The notes: generated by a model not told the origin, from the sequence alone. DNA of 64,000 nt from Euborellia annulipes (GCA_023213315.1 JAKCPI010002066.1:1-64000); one strand, 5' to 3'; positions 40,470-51,607 are shown, counted from the first letter of the stretch. Numbers and translations are program-made.

Positions 40470-42420
40470 ATTGACTCTTCGATACTGAAGTTATATTAAA
40501 TAGAAGACTTACACATATCTAGATTTATTTAGGTTAGGGGTCACCTTGGATAGATTCGCGATCTTCTTGTGCAAGTATCAACCTAGCTTAAGTCCCTTTC
40601 AAGAATCCCCTTGTCTATTTTGAGACTAGCCTATCTTTTTTTTCAAACACAAACAAGACTTGAAATTTACAAAAGAAAAAAGTTGTAATATTAACAGATT
40701 CTTTTTAGTTAAAATAAATTTTAGAATCTTGGCAAGTTGATGGGGTTCGGTCTGTCTCCTATAAAGAATTATATATACAAAAATAGGGAGGGAGGAACGT
40801 GACAGAAAATTGGAGTAAAGAAAGAAAAGGATAAAGAGAGAAGATTGTCGTCGAGTGGTCTAAGGGGGTGTGAAAGCGCCGGAGGCGGAAATTGGGAACG
40901 ACTCCGGGTGCTCATGAATCACCCCCTTGGCAGTCATGGGGAGGGGGGGATGCACAATGACTTTCAATCGTTTTAAAATTTACCATATGAACCCCATATC
41001 CCTTTACTCTTCTAAGGGCAAACACTGACCGAATTTCTCCCCTGAAAAAAATTGTACTACATTTTATTTTTTAAATTCTTTTAAATATTATTTATGCGCC
41101 CGGGTCTCTACGCCCCTTGACCTGCTGCGCCTCCCACCCTTGCGGGACCAGCGGGGATGTTTTTTACGCTACTGCTTTTACAGTAGTCAGTCCCAAAACA
41201 ATCTCTCTCTCATGATAATAATTAATTTATTAAATTTCATTATATTTCACTATTATCATTTAATTAATATTCATAATAAACATTTTCTATAATATTATTT
41301 CATTACTCGCAATTATTTTTATTAAAACAATTTATAAACAAATATTTCGTTTAAGGATAAAACAATAAAATAAAATTCATAATAATTAAAAAAAAAAAAA
41401 AAATTAACCGATAATGGGAGATGAATTTTAGCGTTTTTCCATTGGTTCGGTTTATAGGAAAAGTTCAAATAGTCTTTGGAATGTATTGTGTCTATACACA
41501 AAATAATCATTTTTTTTTGCTTTTATTATTAAACTTTTGTTGAAATATTTTAATTTATATAAAAAAAAAAAAGAAATAAAAGCCAAACTTTATTTCGAAT
41601 TTAGTCAAATACTAGAATATTTATTTATAAAATATATAAATTTAGAAACCACATTCGCTAACTCATTTGTTAATTTAAAATTCCTCAACTTTTTAAAATA
41701 TTAATTGAAATTCCATTTCATTATTATTATTATTAAATAATTTTATAACTTAAGAAAATTGATAAAACCAACTCCCCTGTTTTGTTAATAATTTAAGTAT
41801 GTTTATTAAAAAGTTTTTTTCATACATATAACTAATTTTTTTTTTTTTTTTTTAATCACATGAGAAAATTTAAATTAAACAAAAATATCTTAATCCGATG
41901 ATAAAAAAAAAAAAAATAAGATCAATAATATTTTTTTAAAAACTCCTTCTATTTGCTGTATTTTCCATTAAAATCTTTTCCATAAGACGAACAAGTTTTG
42001 ATTCAAATTAAGATGGAAATAATTGTAAACGACAAGGGAAAAAAAAAAATAAATTTCAAAGTTTATGCCCTTGAGTGTTTTCTTAAAGGGTCAGCCAGGT
42101 CGGAGAGCCTTCTTTGGTCTCCATTTCCTTCTGCAATTTCAACCCTTTGACCCTTTGCAAGGAAATACTATCCCAGTTCTCCGAGAGCCCTTGAGACTCG
42201 TGAACTTTCTTCGTTAAAACGACAATTTTATTTATTTATTTATTTTATTTTATTTATTTTTTAATCTCTTTAAACGATTTCATTTAAAAAATCTAAAGCT
42301 CCCCTGGAAATAAAAAACAGTTTTAGGCTAGATATTTTTTTAATTTTTTTAAAAGTTATTCATAATTATTAAACGTTCTATAATTTTATACGTTTCATTA
42401 GTATTCAATCTAACTTTTTT
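40470..42420. other. AT-rich stretch with a tRNA-like scrap
   Basis: 40850-40915 reads gtcgtcgagtggtctaaggg and gggaacgactccgggtgctc, faintly like tRNA-Leu/Ser box A and box B, but no cloverleaf closes. Otherwise long A/T runs, for example around 41390-41402 and 41836-41855. Confidence 0.4.
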
Positions 42421-42430
42421 TTTTTATTAT

Positions 42431-43019
42431 AGAGTATTAAAAAATCTGGAATGACTGGTCGCACAGGAGACAACTCTCGAATACCGAAGGTAAGAGAAAG
42501 TTGTGTTCAGTGCTTTTCACACCAGATTTTTTTGTGTCGAGATATAATTAGTTTCCGACAGTACGGTACATTTGAATTTGAAAAATGTATAAACCATTTA
42601 TTTATATTTTGTTTTTGTTTGGGGCCGAAGTATGCGAGTTGTACGCAATTCAATATGCAAAGTTATTATTTTTTATATCGTATATTAATTCGGGCTTAAG
42701 AAATGGCGAGACGAGGGGAAGTCGCGCCTACCTCCCCTTGTCGCCTGCGAGAGATGCTGCTATTTTTGGAAATAACAATTAAACCCGTTCTAAAAAACAT
42801 TCTAATATCTCCATCGTAAATCTATCGTCTAAATAAAGTGATTCATTAGACCCAGAGAGAATGATTTAACTTGTTAAGTAAGAATAAATAATGCTCTCTC
42901 TTGGATGGGAGGGACAAATAAATAATAGTAAAAAACGTATAGTAATTATTCTTTACTATTTTATAGCACTATTAATTATTCTCTTTTCAATATCCCTTAG
43001 ATGTCACTCTATTTCAAAA
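42431..43019 (-). repeat. Element D, copy 2
   Basis: Reverse complement of 21418-21990 over nearly its whole length, including a family-C hairpin at 42440-42530 and the GC patch cgagacgaggggaagtcgcg. Immediately right (43013-43097) is another, shorter family-C hairpin, so this copy is flanked by hairpins on both sides. Confidence 0.8.
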
Positions 43020-43097
43020 AAAATCTGGTGTGACTGGTCGCACAGCACACAAATTTCTCTTACCCCAATCGAAAGTTGTGTCACATCAGATTTCTTA
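43020..43097 (+). repeat. Family-C 5' hairpin, shortened
   Basis: aaatctggtgtgactggtcg, acaaatttctcttacc, gaaagttgtg and tcacatcagatt: the stem remains but the distal side has lost about 15 bp. Confidence 0.65.
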
Positions 43098-43099
43098 AA

Positions 43100-43900
43100 T
43101 AAAAAGAGTAAAGTTTTATATAAAATTATTTTTTCTTCTGTCATCTAGGAGAAAATCGGTACTCTCCTCCTTGGATCATTATAGTCATATAGGCTTTTTA
43201 TTCAAATTGGAGCTTAAAATACTTGTTCGAAAACTATAATATTATACTGTTTTATATCAATGCATTTTATCTTTTCAAATTAGTAATTAGACCTGTAAGG
43301 AATAATTAGGCGGTAGAAATAATAATAATATTTTATTGATATGCTTATTTTATTTTCTTTTAGACTGTACTCTGAATAATCCAAGTTGAAACGCAGAATT
43401 AATTAATGTATATTAAATGATAATAGTAATTAATTTTCAGTTGTTGAGTCTTGAGTACTTGGCAAAGCAATTTATTTGTCACATTCTGTTAAGAATTGTA
43501 ATAGACATGACTTCAGTTTGGTTTAAAACCAAGAAGGCTTCCTCCTTTAAGATTCATCTTTGAAAATGAGTTTCAAGTAAACATCAAGTATAAGCTTAAA
43601 GAACAAGAGTGTTATAGAGGGAAGGGGTGGAATGGAGTTAATTATCTTTCAAGAAATATATCTTAGGAAAGAAAAATAAATTAATTTTTTCAAACTGTAT
43701 TTTTGATGGAAATAATTGTATTGGGATTAAATTATTGAGGTGAGTTTAAAGGGTAAATAAAAATATTTTACCCAGGGCAGTCTCTAACTTTTGCAAAGCC
43801 CGAAGTAAATCTAAAATTCCAGGCCCCTTTCTAAAAATAAACTATTAGCATATTAGAAAAAAAACTAATTAAGTAAAATAACTAACCTTAACTTTTCAAA
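43100..43900. other. AT-rich stretch, nothing identified
   Basis: No element termini or gene signals seen. Confidence 0.4.
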
Positions 43901-43917
43901 AGCTCATTCATTACCCG

Positions 43918-44335
43918 TGGTTCAGAGAAAAGTCATTAGATTTTCGTGCTTAGAGTCCCGGGTTCGCTTCCCGCCCCAAATTTATTTCATTTGAATTGGC
44001 TACTACCGCCCTCGGGGGTTGGGGTGGGGGTTGGGGTGCCCTCCTCTTATTCCCCACGCGGGGGTTCCCCCCCCCCCCGCCCCTGGGGTTTTTTTTTTTA
44101 CCTTTATACACCACAAAGTTTATTAAATAGGCCCCCCCCCCCCCATATATGTATTTTTATTAATCACATATTTTAAAAAGTTTTTTATCTCCCTTGGTGC
44201 CCGATGAGATTGATTGATTGTGTGGGGGTTTGGGGTGGGAAAAAAAAAAAAAAAAAATTTTAATATTAAAAAAAAAAAAAATTGGCTACTACCAATCATT
44301 TGAAATAAATAAGGATAATAAATTGACTATAATCT
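43918..44335 (+). mobile_element. tRNA-SINE family B interrupted by a family-A SINE
   Basis: Head cccgtggttcagagaaaagt and agtcccgggttcgcttcccg, body atttcatttgaattggctac, then the insertion 44008-44280. The body resumes at aatcatttgaaataaataag. The tail is decayed. Confidence 0.75.
43995..44293 (+). mobile_element. tRNA-SINE family A, full length but base-corrupted
   Basis: Insert 44008-44280 (273 bp, versus 272 for the intact 56-kb copy) between exact 13-bp duplications attggctactacc. It opens gccctcgggggttggggtgg, where other copies read gccctcgggcttggcgtag. Later gcgggggttcccccccccc replaces gcgggttcggacccc, and a C-run replaces tgcctggacccc. Errors are concentrated in homopolymers while both TSDs are perfect, which suggests sequencing or polishing error rather than age. 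Confidence 0.7.
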
Positions 44336-44398
44336 AATAATCAAACACAGAGTTCAGACAACCGAGGTATTTCGCACATTTGATTCATCCCATTTACT

Positions 44399-44776
44399 TT
44401 AAGGTGCGTTAAAACACGATTGACTCGAGGCGGCAAGAGATGGCATTAGTTTTCCCCATAGGAATACAAGGGATTTATTCCATTTCATTTTAAAGTTTCC
44501 AGCTAATTAATTAAGGGTAGAAAATTAATTATTTTTTAACACAATGATTACTAATTTAATTATCTATAAGATATAGAGCGGATTTTTTTTTAAATATATT
44601 TTCTTTAAGGCGATCAATCTAAAAAATAAATTATTTTTTCAAAAATCAAAAAAAGGGCTTCTATAAGTTGTAGATATTTTAAATAGCTTTAATTTGAAAA
44701 AAATTTGAGGTCGATAGCTTCAAAATTGTGGCCGCTGGAAACTCCCAAAATTAGCACCCCGAGACGCGCACCTTAA
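44399..44776. mobile_element. TTAA-flanked repeat N, copy 1
   Basis: 44403-44772 lies between TTAA and TTAA, and its ends are GGTGCG and CGCACC. The interior (ggcaagagatggcattagtt, ttaacacaatgattactaat, ttgtggccgctggaa) recurs at 52805-53180. TTAA duplication is typical of piggyBac, but the terminal repeat is very short and no coding remains, so the class is tentative. Confidence 0.55.
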
Positions 44777-44799
44777 AAACAATAGATTCTACATAAATA

Positions 44800-45605
44800 T
44801 TTTTTTAAAAAGAGAAACATTGATTTAAAGAATCCCTACTTTAATTAAAAATATATAATTTATATTCATATGTATGAACCTATCATATTATTTCAATTAA
44901 TATATAATAAAGCTAATATTAGTAATTATATTTAATTAAAATCTATCATCGGAGGAGGTACGAAAAATAATTATGCTTATAAATTCATAAATAATTAATG
45001 GATACCTATACAAATATAGTTCACGTAGGCTACATGATGCGATTATATATATATATATAACTCTATAATAATGATTGTTCAATTAGGGTAGGTGAAATAG
45101 GGTATAAACAATTTCTAAATCATAATTTAACATTTGCCTAATTAAAATTGCTTGGATGGATTTTGTAAATAATACGATGATAAGAGAAGAAAGTAAAGTA
45201 AAGTAAGTACGCTGTATATTTGAAATACAAAATATTAAAAGTCTTTAAGGAAAACCGCACAGAGTGAGTTAGGGTAATATCAACGAAATTAAATGTCATA
45301 TCTCATTTTATATATCTTAGGCTTAGAAAAGTATTTTTCATTGACGACGTTAATTAATTACCTTCTTACTTCATGAAAGAGATTAAGTGAGAAAATGACT
45401 TCTACCAAATACTGCTATTACTACTACATTCACCTATTTTACGTCGAGATTAAATCAAAATGATTACTTGCAATGAGGATAGGCTTAAATTAATTTTTTT
45501 TTTTTTTTTTTTTTTTTGATAATATTAAATTATAAAATAAATTTAAAATAAAAATGAGATAAAACACCAAGGAGAAAAGGGAAATGTGGAAAATATGTTT
45601 TTATT
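44800..45605. other. AT-rich stretch, nothing identified
   Basis: (TA)n at 45043-45060 and a long T-run at 45499-45519. No repeat termini. Confidence 0.4.
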
Positions 45606-45611
45606 TCATTT

Positions 45612-45776
45612 ATTTATTTAAGATCTATTTCTGACAACGATGGTAATTTAGACCCCGTTTCTATTTATTGGAAGACAATTAAATTTAAATAAATTTTTGT
45701 TGCATGTGACGGGATGCGAACCCGCGACCATTGGTACAAATGCCTAGCATGAAACCCTTACACCAAAGCCCGTGGA
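45612..45776 (-). mobile_element. tRNA-derived SINE (family M-like)
   Basis: Minus-strand head ggctttggtgtaagggtttc (box A) and gcgggttcgcatcccgtcac (box B), then a body and aaatagaaacggggtctaaa with a decayed tail. Similar to 26295-26465. The head also resembles family A around box A. Confidence 0.65.
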
Positions 45777-45789
45777 CTGGAAAATTAGA

Positions 45790-46690
45790 GTCGTGTTAGC
45801 AAGATTGCTTTTTGAGGCTTTATCGAAAATATTCTTTTTAGTATGCCTATTGTATTGTATAATTATAACCTCTATCCATATTTATTTAATTTCGTAGATT
45901 AAAGGCCTAAAGAATGATTCTGAGGGGAAGAGGGGGGGGGGGATAAAGAATTTTCAAAATTTTCAATAATGAAAAAAAATTATATAAATAAAATTTTGAG
46001 GAGTAAGGTAAACCAAGGTACACTGTACCTCCGTGGATTTACGACTACCTGTGCCATCTATAATTATAAATCTATTATATATTTTATCAAGTTCTAAACT
46101 TGTGCAAAAAATTTTATTTAGTTCTCGTTAGCAGAGATTACGTAGTTGAGTGAATGAGGTCATGAAGCTTCCCTTTTTTTGAATCTCGTCCGCAAAAAGC
46201 AAGTGTATTCACTCTGGTAATAAGTTATTAAATCAATAAAAATATTTTAAAAGACTTTAATTAATTAATCCTAATTTAGATGTTTCAATTTAAAAATATA
46301 ACTAGATTCATTGACATCAACATGTTAAAAAAATCCCTTTGGGTATAATAAAAGAAATGTCGCTTAGAAATAATTGGACATAGGCGTTAACAAAGAACAA
46401 ATTAAATTATGATCTAAATTTCCGGAGAAAAGCGACGGTGAAAAGTGATTCCAACAGAAATAATAAATAGCTCTTGGACTGGTGCGACAGAAAAAGGGCT
46501 CAAATCCAGGATTTGAGAGGGTTTTTTGGTCCTTGAAAACTCGCGCGCGTGCTTTACATATTTGTTCAGGGACAGAGAGAAATGCGGTTGAATAACCGCA
46601 AGCATAAACGTTGAGAGCAGATGCAAAAAAGGTGAAATCCGGATAAAATTAGAAAAAGTGTCATATATTAGGAAGAAGGTATGGAAGAGG
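45790..46690. other. AT-rich stretch, nothing identified
   Basis: The minus-strand 102-codon frame at 46414-46722 overlaps the family-C hairpin at its start and shows no domain, so it is not called as a gene. Confidence 0.4.
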
Positions 46691-47604
46691 AAAATTCTGG
46701 TGTGACTGGTCGGACAGTACACAACTTTCTCTTACTTTCGGTAATCGAAAGTTGTTTTCTGTGCTTGTCACACCAGATTTTTTGTGTCGACATATATTTA
46801 GTTTCCGCCAATATATTATAATTCAAGATATAAAATTTATAAACATAGAAAAATATTTATATTTTGTTACCATGACAACCATTTCTCTTATCTTTCCAAT
46901 GAAGTACACGAGTAAAGTATGCTTCAAACAATTTTGAGGGCAAAATAGAATATACAATTTTTAAGTGATGCGAAGCTCGGGATTGGTGACCCCGAGCAAT
47001 CAGCGTGTGGAACGCCCCCGGTTGCCATCGGTACAATGTATATGAAAATTTATATAATAAATAAATAACCCCTAAATGGCCTCTGAAGCCGAAAAGGGAT
47101 TTTCAAAAAAAAAAAAAATATATATACAATTTAAAGAGCATCTAAAAAATAATGGATTTTTGAATTTTAATCAAAATCATTAGAGAGAAATTTGAGAAAA
47201 TCAAAAAAAAAAAAATAAATAAATAAAAAAACTAAAAAAAGTGCATCAGTAAAGTACTAGTACTTTTTGGCCGATTTTGTTCAAAAGCTTATTTTCCTTC
47301 CATGGGTGGGAGGGTGCCTAATTTAAATAAATTTTCAACATAGTAGCTCTTTTAGTTCCAGAGATATTTTATTCAGACACACACACACTGGCCATGTTGC
47401 AAAAACCTCTTTTTTGGACTCAGAGGTCCTCAAAATAGCCTATATACAGTATATCCATCATAATCTCGTCATCGAATCCAATACTTTCTCTATATACATA
47501 CCTGGTATATATTTAGAGAGGGACTCCATTATAGCCTATAGAGAGAGACATTAATCCAATATTTTCTCTATATATATACATATATAGGTAAGAGAAAGTA
47601 AAAA
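46691..47604 (+). mobile_element. Family C with nested 5S-SINE
   Basis: A near-intact 5' hairpin (aattctggtgtgactggtcg ... gtcacaccagatttttt) and body to aatatacaattt, then a SINE insertion (46961-47121). The body resumes at aaagagcatctaaaaaataa and runs to ccatgttgcaaaaacctctt, with two successive versions of the 3' end. The first, decayed, lies about 47487-47520; the second, ending ggtaagagaaagtaaaaa, closes at 47604. Confidence 0.85.
46950..47132 (+). mobile_element. 5S-rRNA-derived SINE (family E) with 11-bp TSD
   Basis: SINE 46961-47121 (161 bp) between exact duplications atatacaattt. The head tgatgcgaagctcgggattg gtgaccccgag resembles the 5S internal promoter. cgtgtggaacgcccccggtt, a short AT linker, and the tail cctaaatggcctctgaagcc gaaaaggg with poly-A follow. 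The tail is shared with the tRNA-SINE families, so they probably use the same LINE machinery. Confidence 0.75.
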
Positions 47605-47836
47605 TTTATAAAAACGAAATTGATTCAAAAGCCTTTGATAGTAGAGAATAATTCCAATATGTCAAGATCTCATTATTTATTTTTCAACTCCTACTAAAAA
47701 TTATTTTAATGCTTTATTTATTTGTGGAATAAAAATATATTTATTTTCTTTAATTGCTTCTGAGAAACAATGGATGATGTCATTCTCCAAACCGGTCTCG
47801 ATTGTTTAGAAACAGGTTATTGAAATAATTAACGAG

Positions 47837-48113
47837 ATGTCTTCAAAGTAGCACGCCTACCTCCTATACCAAACGTCGCGGGTTCGGACCCAGGCAGTCC
47901 GATGATTTTATTTAAGCCATTTGGATACCAGATGGCTTAAATAGAAATGCCTGACCCCACAATAGATACCTATATTCTCTACAACGGTTATCGTCAAAGT
48001 CTTATATGGCCTAAGTTGCCGAAAAGACTGTATGAATGTGTGTGTGAATGTGAGTGTGAATGAGAAAAAAAGTGTGAATGTTTAAAAAAAAAAAAAAAAA
48101 ATGTCTTCAAAGT
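47837..48113 (+). mobile_element. tRNA-SINE family A with 13-bp TSD, 5'-truncated
   Basis: SINE 47850-48100 between exact duplications atgtcttcaaagt (47837-47849 and 48101-48113). It begins at the box-A/anticodon region (agcacgcctacctcctatac), retains box B (gcgggttcggaccc), the paired body blocks, the gtgtgtgtgaatgtgagtgt tail and an 18-base A-run. Confidence 0.92.
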
Positions 48114-48340
48114 TTATCAAGATAAATAATCATATACGTATATTCAAATTGCCATATCAAATAAAAAGTTTTTTATATTCAAGCAAAAAATGAATTATTT
48201 ATTTTTGAATTGAAAATTTATTTTTTTTTCTTTTAATAGCTAAGTTATATATTTTAATTATAATAAAAAATTATATTATTACATTATTAATGAATAATAT
48301 TGGCGGTATCCCTTGATCCTTGGCGGGTAAGCTAACAACA
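48114..48340. other. AT-rich stretch, nothing identified
   Basis: Simple AT-rich DNA between the SINE and the promoter-like region. Confidence 0.4.
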
Positions 48341-48349
48341 AGAAAGGCT

Positions 48350-48530
48350 TTGACCAATCAGAAGCCGAGAAAATTGTTACGTCACTCAACAAGAGGTATT
48401 TCAGTCTGGCCCACATCTCCTTTATTAGTTGTTTTTGAGATCGTGAAGTGTTAACATTGTGTCAGTGTTTGTGATTGTGTGTATATCAAGACAACCCCTT
48501 CATTTCATCTCATCTCATTAAATAGTGAGT
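48350..48530 (+). promoter_or_regulatory. Candidate promoter and noncoding first exon
   Basis: A CCAAT box (gaccaatcag, about 48354), a CRE-like ttacgtcact (about 48377) and ttcagtct at 48400, which fits the arthropod initiator TCAGTY. About 120 bp of less AT-rich sequence without repeat matches follows, with GTGAGTAAAA at 48524, a good splice donor. No ATG frame of note lies before the donor, so the exon would be 5' UTR. No TATA box at -30. Motif spacing is plausible but all motifs are short, and no following exon is seen. Confidence 0.28.
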
Positions 48531-48534
48531 AAAA

Positions 48535-49195
48535 TTAAAATTATTTATTTATCCGGACGATTTATTATAAAAATACAAGTATATTATACGTGTAAATAGA
48601 ATTTAAAATAAAGGTTAAATATAATTAGTTCATCCGAATCACCGCCAGGATGGCGCCAGCGTACGGTTCTTTATTAAATTTACTCTTTGCTCTTGTGCGT
48701 TTTGAAATTCTCAGAATGTTTAAGTATCTATTAAAATTTACACAAAAGAAGGAAATGGACTTGAATCTTTCATAATAAATGGACCATGTTTAATTAAAAT
48801 AATAATATTTGCACAAATTTAATAACATTAATAACAGGCGGTTTCTAAAAACGTTTACTGTTTTGTTTCTTCCGAAATCATATCTTATTGCTATATTTTT
48901 TTATTATTAGCTCCCTAAAAGCTCGTTTAATATCTTATTGCTCTTATAAAATTATTATTTAAAAATTTTTTTGCGACATTTATATTAATAAACTGAGAGA
49001 AGACGAGAAGATAATATCATAAATACAATGCCGGCTGTTCATTGTCAATTTAATTCAATTATCTCAACTGATTGATAATTTTATTTTGTGACTAGGCCCA
49101 AAACTAAATAATGTATAAAGATTTGTTTTAATTGAACATCAACATTTGGAAATTTATTTAAGAAATTGACAAGAAACCAAATGGGATTTAGAGCT
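48535..49195. other. AT-rich stretch, nothing identified
   Basis: Could be intron if the first exon just upstream is real. A GC patch gccaggatggcgccagcgta sits at 48645. No repeat termini. Confidence 0.35.
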
Positions 49196-49201
49196 GATAA
49201 A

Positions 49202-50385
49202 TAACACTAGTCGACAAAAATGAACTTTTTTCTTTCACAAGAATGAACATATGAAATTCTAGAAGTATTTTTCATGCTGAATTCAAATATCAATTCAGTT
49301 TTTCCCCATCAGGCACAGTTTTAGAGATATAGAGCAAAATAGATTTTAGTCGAAAATGGGCTCTAAAACGGCTTTTATTTAAAATGTTCAAATTATTTTT
49401 AACGTGACACCCCGTCAAATTATGCAGATAGTTAGAATACATATAAATTTTAAGTTTCATTCCAATCGGAGGTCATTTAGACGTGCCTCAAACGGCTTAA
49501 AGTTTAGAAAAATCGAAATTTTCAAGATTTTTTTGCTTTGGTCACCCCTAATAAAATTTTAGAGATCCCTGAATGAAAAAAACATACATGTACGATATTC
49601 TTTAGTTCTTTGGCTTTCTAAAAATCACTCATTCGTAAAAATCTATTAATTATTAACGAAATTATGAACAAATACGCCAGCAAAGAAAAACCTAAGTACA
49701 TTCACTGGACAAAAAAAATGGACCTCATGTTCTTTTAGAAGTATAAAGAAAGATATGAGATTCAAAAAATATTTTTTTTAATAATATATAATAAAGTTAG
49801 GGCCCGTGACCCGATGCTCAGAGAGGATACATTAGCTTCTCGTGGATAGGGTTCGCTTTTTAATTCAATTGAAGTCCATTTTTTTCGACCAGTGAGTGTA
49901 CTTGTGTTTTTTCTTTGCAGACGTTTTTATTAATAATTTCGTTAATAATTAACAGATTTTTACAAATGAATGCTTTTTAGAAAGCTAAAGAACTATAGAA
50001 TATCGTACATGTATGTTTTTTTCATTCAGGGATCTCTAAAATTTTATTAGGGTGACCAAAGCAAAAAATCTTGAAAATTTCGATTTTTCTAAACTTTAAG
50101 CCGTTTGCGGCACGTCTAAATGACTTCCGATTGGGATGAAACTTAAAATTTATATGTATTCTAACTATCTGCATAATTTGACGGGGTGTCGCGTTAAAAA
50201 TAATTTGAACATTTTAAATAAAAGCCGTTTTAGAGCCCATTTTCGACTAAAATCTATTTTGCTCTATATCTCTAAAACTGTGCCTGATGGAAAAATTCTA
50301 ACTACATATCTGAATTCAGAATGAAAAAATGCACTAGGTTCACTAATCAGATTTCTTGTGAAAAAAACCTTGTCGACTAGTGTAA
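49202..50385. mobile_element. CACTA-like foldback with ~500-bp arms
   Basis: Element 49205-50382 (1178 bp) starts CACTAGTCGAC and ends GTCGACTAGTG, with a 3-bp duplication TAA on both sides, as in the CACTA (EnSpm) group. Arms 49205-49735 and 49886-50382 are inverted copies (for example caggcacagttttagagata, gggctctaaaacggctttta, ttcattcagggatctctaaa). Inside, near 49703 and 49904, a related terminus CACTGGWCRAAAAAAATGGAC repeats in the same inverted layout. The ~150-bp centre holds a SINE-like insert. No transposase. TAA would also fit a Harbinger-type duplication. Confidence 0.7.
49796..49880 (+). mobile_element. tRNA-SINE family B fragment in the foldback loop
   Basis: cccgtgacccgatgctcaga gaggatac and ctcgtggatagggttcgctt match the family-B head (box A and box B). 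Little of the 3' part remains. Confidence 0.6.
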
Positions 50386-50394
50386 TTGATCAAT

Positions 50395-51607
50395 ATAAAA
50401 TTCAGTGACGGCGCTACGGGGGGCTAGGGGGGCATCCGCCCCCCGGCAAGACCCTCTGCCCCCCGGATGCCCCCCAATCAGCTCGAAATCAGTCACCAAT
50501 GGGATGATATATATAAACTTATTATTTTTATAAAATAAATGATTTAAAAATAAAAATATTTTTCTCTCAAATTTTTATTCAATTTTCCTTAAAAAAATTT
50601 AATTTACACTTTTTATTACAATGAAAAAAATTTGGTGTTGGCTGTGTCTTCTACAGAGCCGGTGGCTTTTTAACGTGACAACAACGTCTTGTTCCTTGAC
50701 TTAAATTCTTTTGAGGTTTCTCTCAACGTTTCGGACGCCAATTGCGCCAATTCAAACTATTTTTACTTTCTCTTACCTATATTGAAATATATAGAGACCA
50801 AATTTGTTAAATAGAAATGCCTGAACCCCCAATAGATATATTACTTACAACGGTTATCGTCTAAAAGACTTAAAAGGCCTGAGTTGCCGAAAAGACTGTG
50901 TGAATATGTGTGTGAGTCGAGTGTGAATGAGAAAAAGTGTGAATGTTTTTACAAAAAAAAAAAAAAAAAGTTTAGAGAGAAAGTATTGTTGACAAAAATT
51001 TATTTCAATTCAATTGGCTACCAATCAATTTAAATAAAAGGGTCTAAACGGCCTCAGATGCCGAAAAAATCTTTAAACAAAAAAAAAAATCTAATTTTGC
51101 GGGGCCAAAAAAAAGCGAGGGGCCCAAAGACAATTGTCTAATTCGCCTAATGGGTAATCCGGCACTGGCTGGTAGGCATGACATTTACAAATGGTTTTTG
51201 TATGCCGTTTTTTTCATACAAAAAATGATGGCAAAACAGTTTTTGTGAAATTATGATATAGATGGAAAAAGCAAACAGTGCTGAAGGCTTAAAAAAGCAT
51301 GAAAATTCTTAAGTTCATAAACAAGCCGTACTTTGTTATATAGACTTTTCTTCTACCTCTCCCTCGATAGTAGTTCAAATTGATTAGGCTATGCTCGCAC
51401 CGTTACTTAAAATCGCTATTATTTTCAGTTGTAATCGAAGCGTCACGGATATTAAAATAAAAAGATAAAGTTTTGAATTTAATTCAATTTTTTTGTTTCT
51501 CTGGTGATATAGCTAATATATTTATTGACTGCCCCCCCCCTGTTGGTAAGCTTGCCCCACTCCTGCCCCCCCGCTGAGAATATGCTAGCGCCGTCACTGA
51601 TAAAATT
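50395..51607. mobile_element. hAT element S with 8-bp TSD
   Basis: Element 50403-51599 (1197 bp) with termini CAGTGACGGCGCTA and TAGCGCCGTCACTG and an exact duplication ATAAAATT (50395-50402 and 51600-51607). C/G runs lie just inside both ends. It carries nested debris: a family-C 3' end (about 50763-50800), the 3' half of a family-A SINE (50800-50968) and a family-B tail (51000-51085). An unrelated hAT-like end gtaatccggcactggctgg lies near 51165. No transposase frame. Confidence 0.85.
50800..50968 (+). mobile_element. tRNA-SINE family A, 3' half
   Basis: Starts at ttaaatagaaatgcctgaac and runs through ggttatcgtctaaaagactt, gcctgagttgccgaaaagac and the gtgtgtgagtcgagtgtgaa tail to a poly-A run. 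The tRNA head is absent. It sits within the palindrome that ends a family-C copy (tactttctcttacc on the left, gagagaaagtatt on the right). Confidence 0.75.

Noticed and set aside
40850..40915. tRNA-Leu/Ser gene
   Set aside because: Only faint box-A and box-B resemblance; no cloverleaf can be drawn.
46414..46722. 102-codon minus frame
   Set aside because: Its start lies in the family-C hairpin and the remainder has no recognisable motif.
49703..49904. Independent mariner element with CACTGG ends
   Set aside because: The motif pair is part of the longer inverted arms of the CACTA-like foldback and has no TA duplication of its own.
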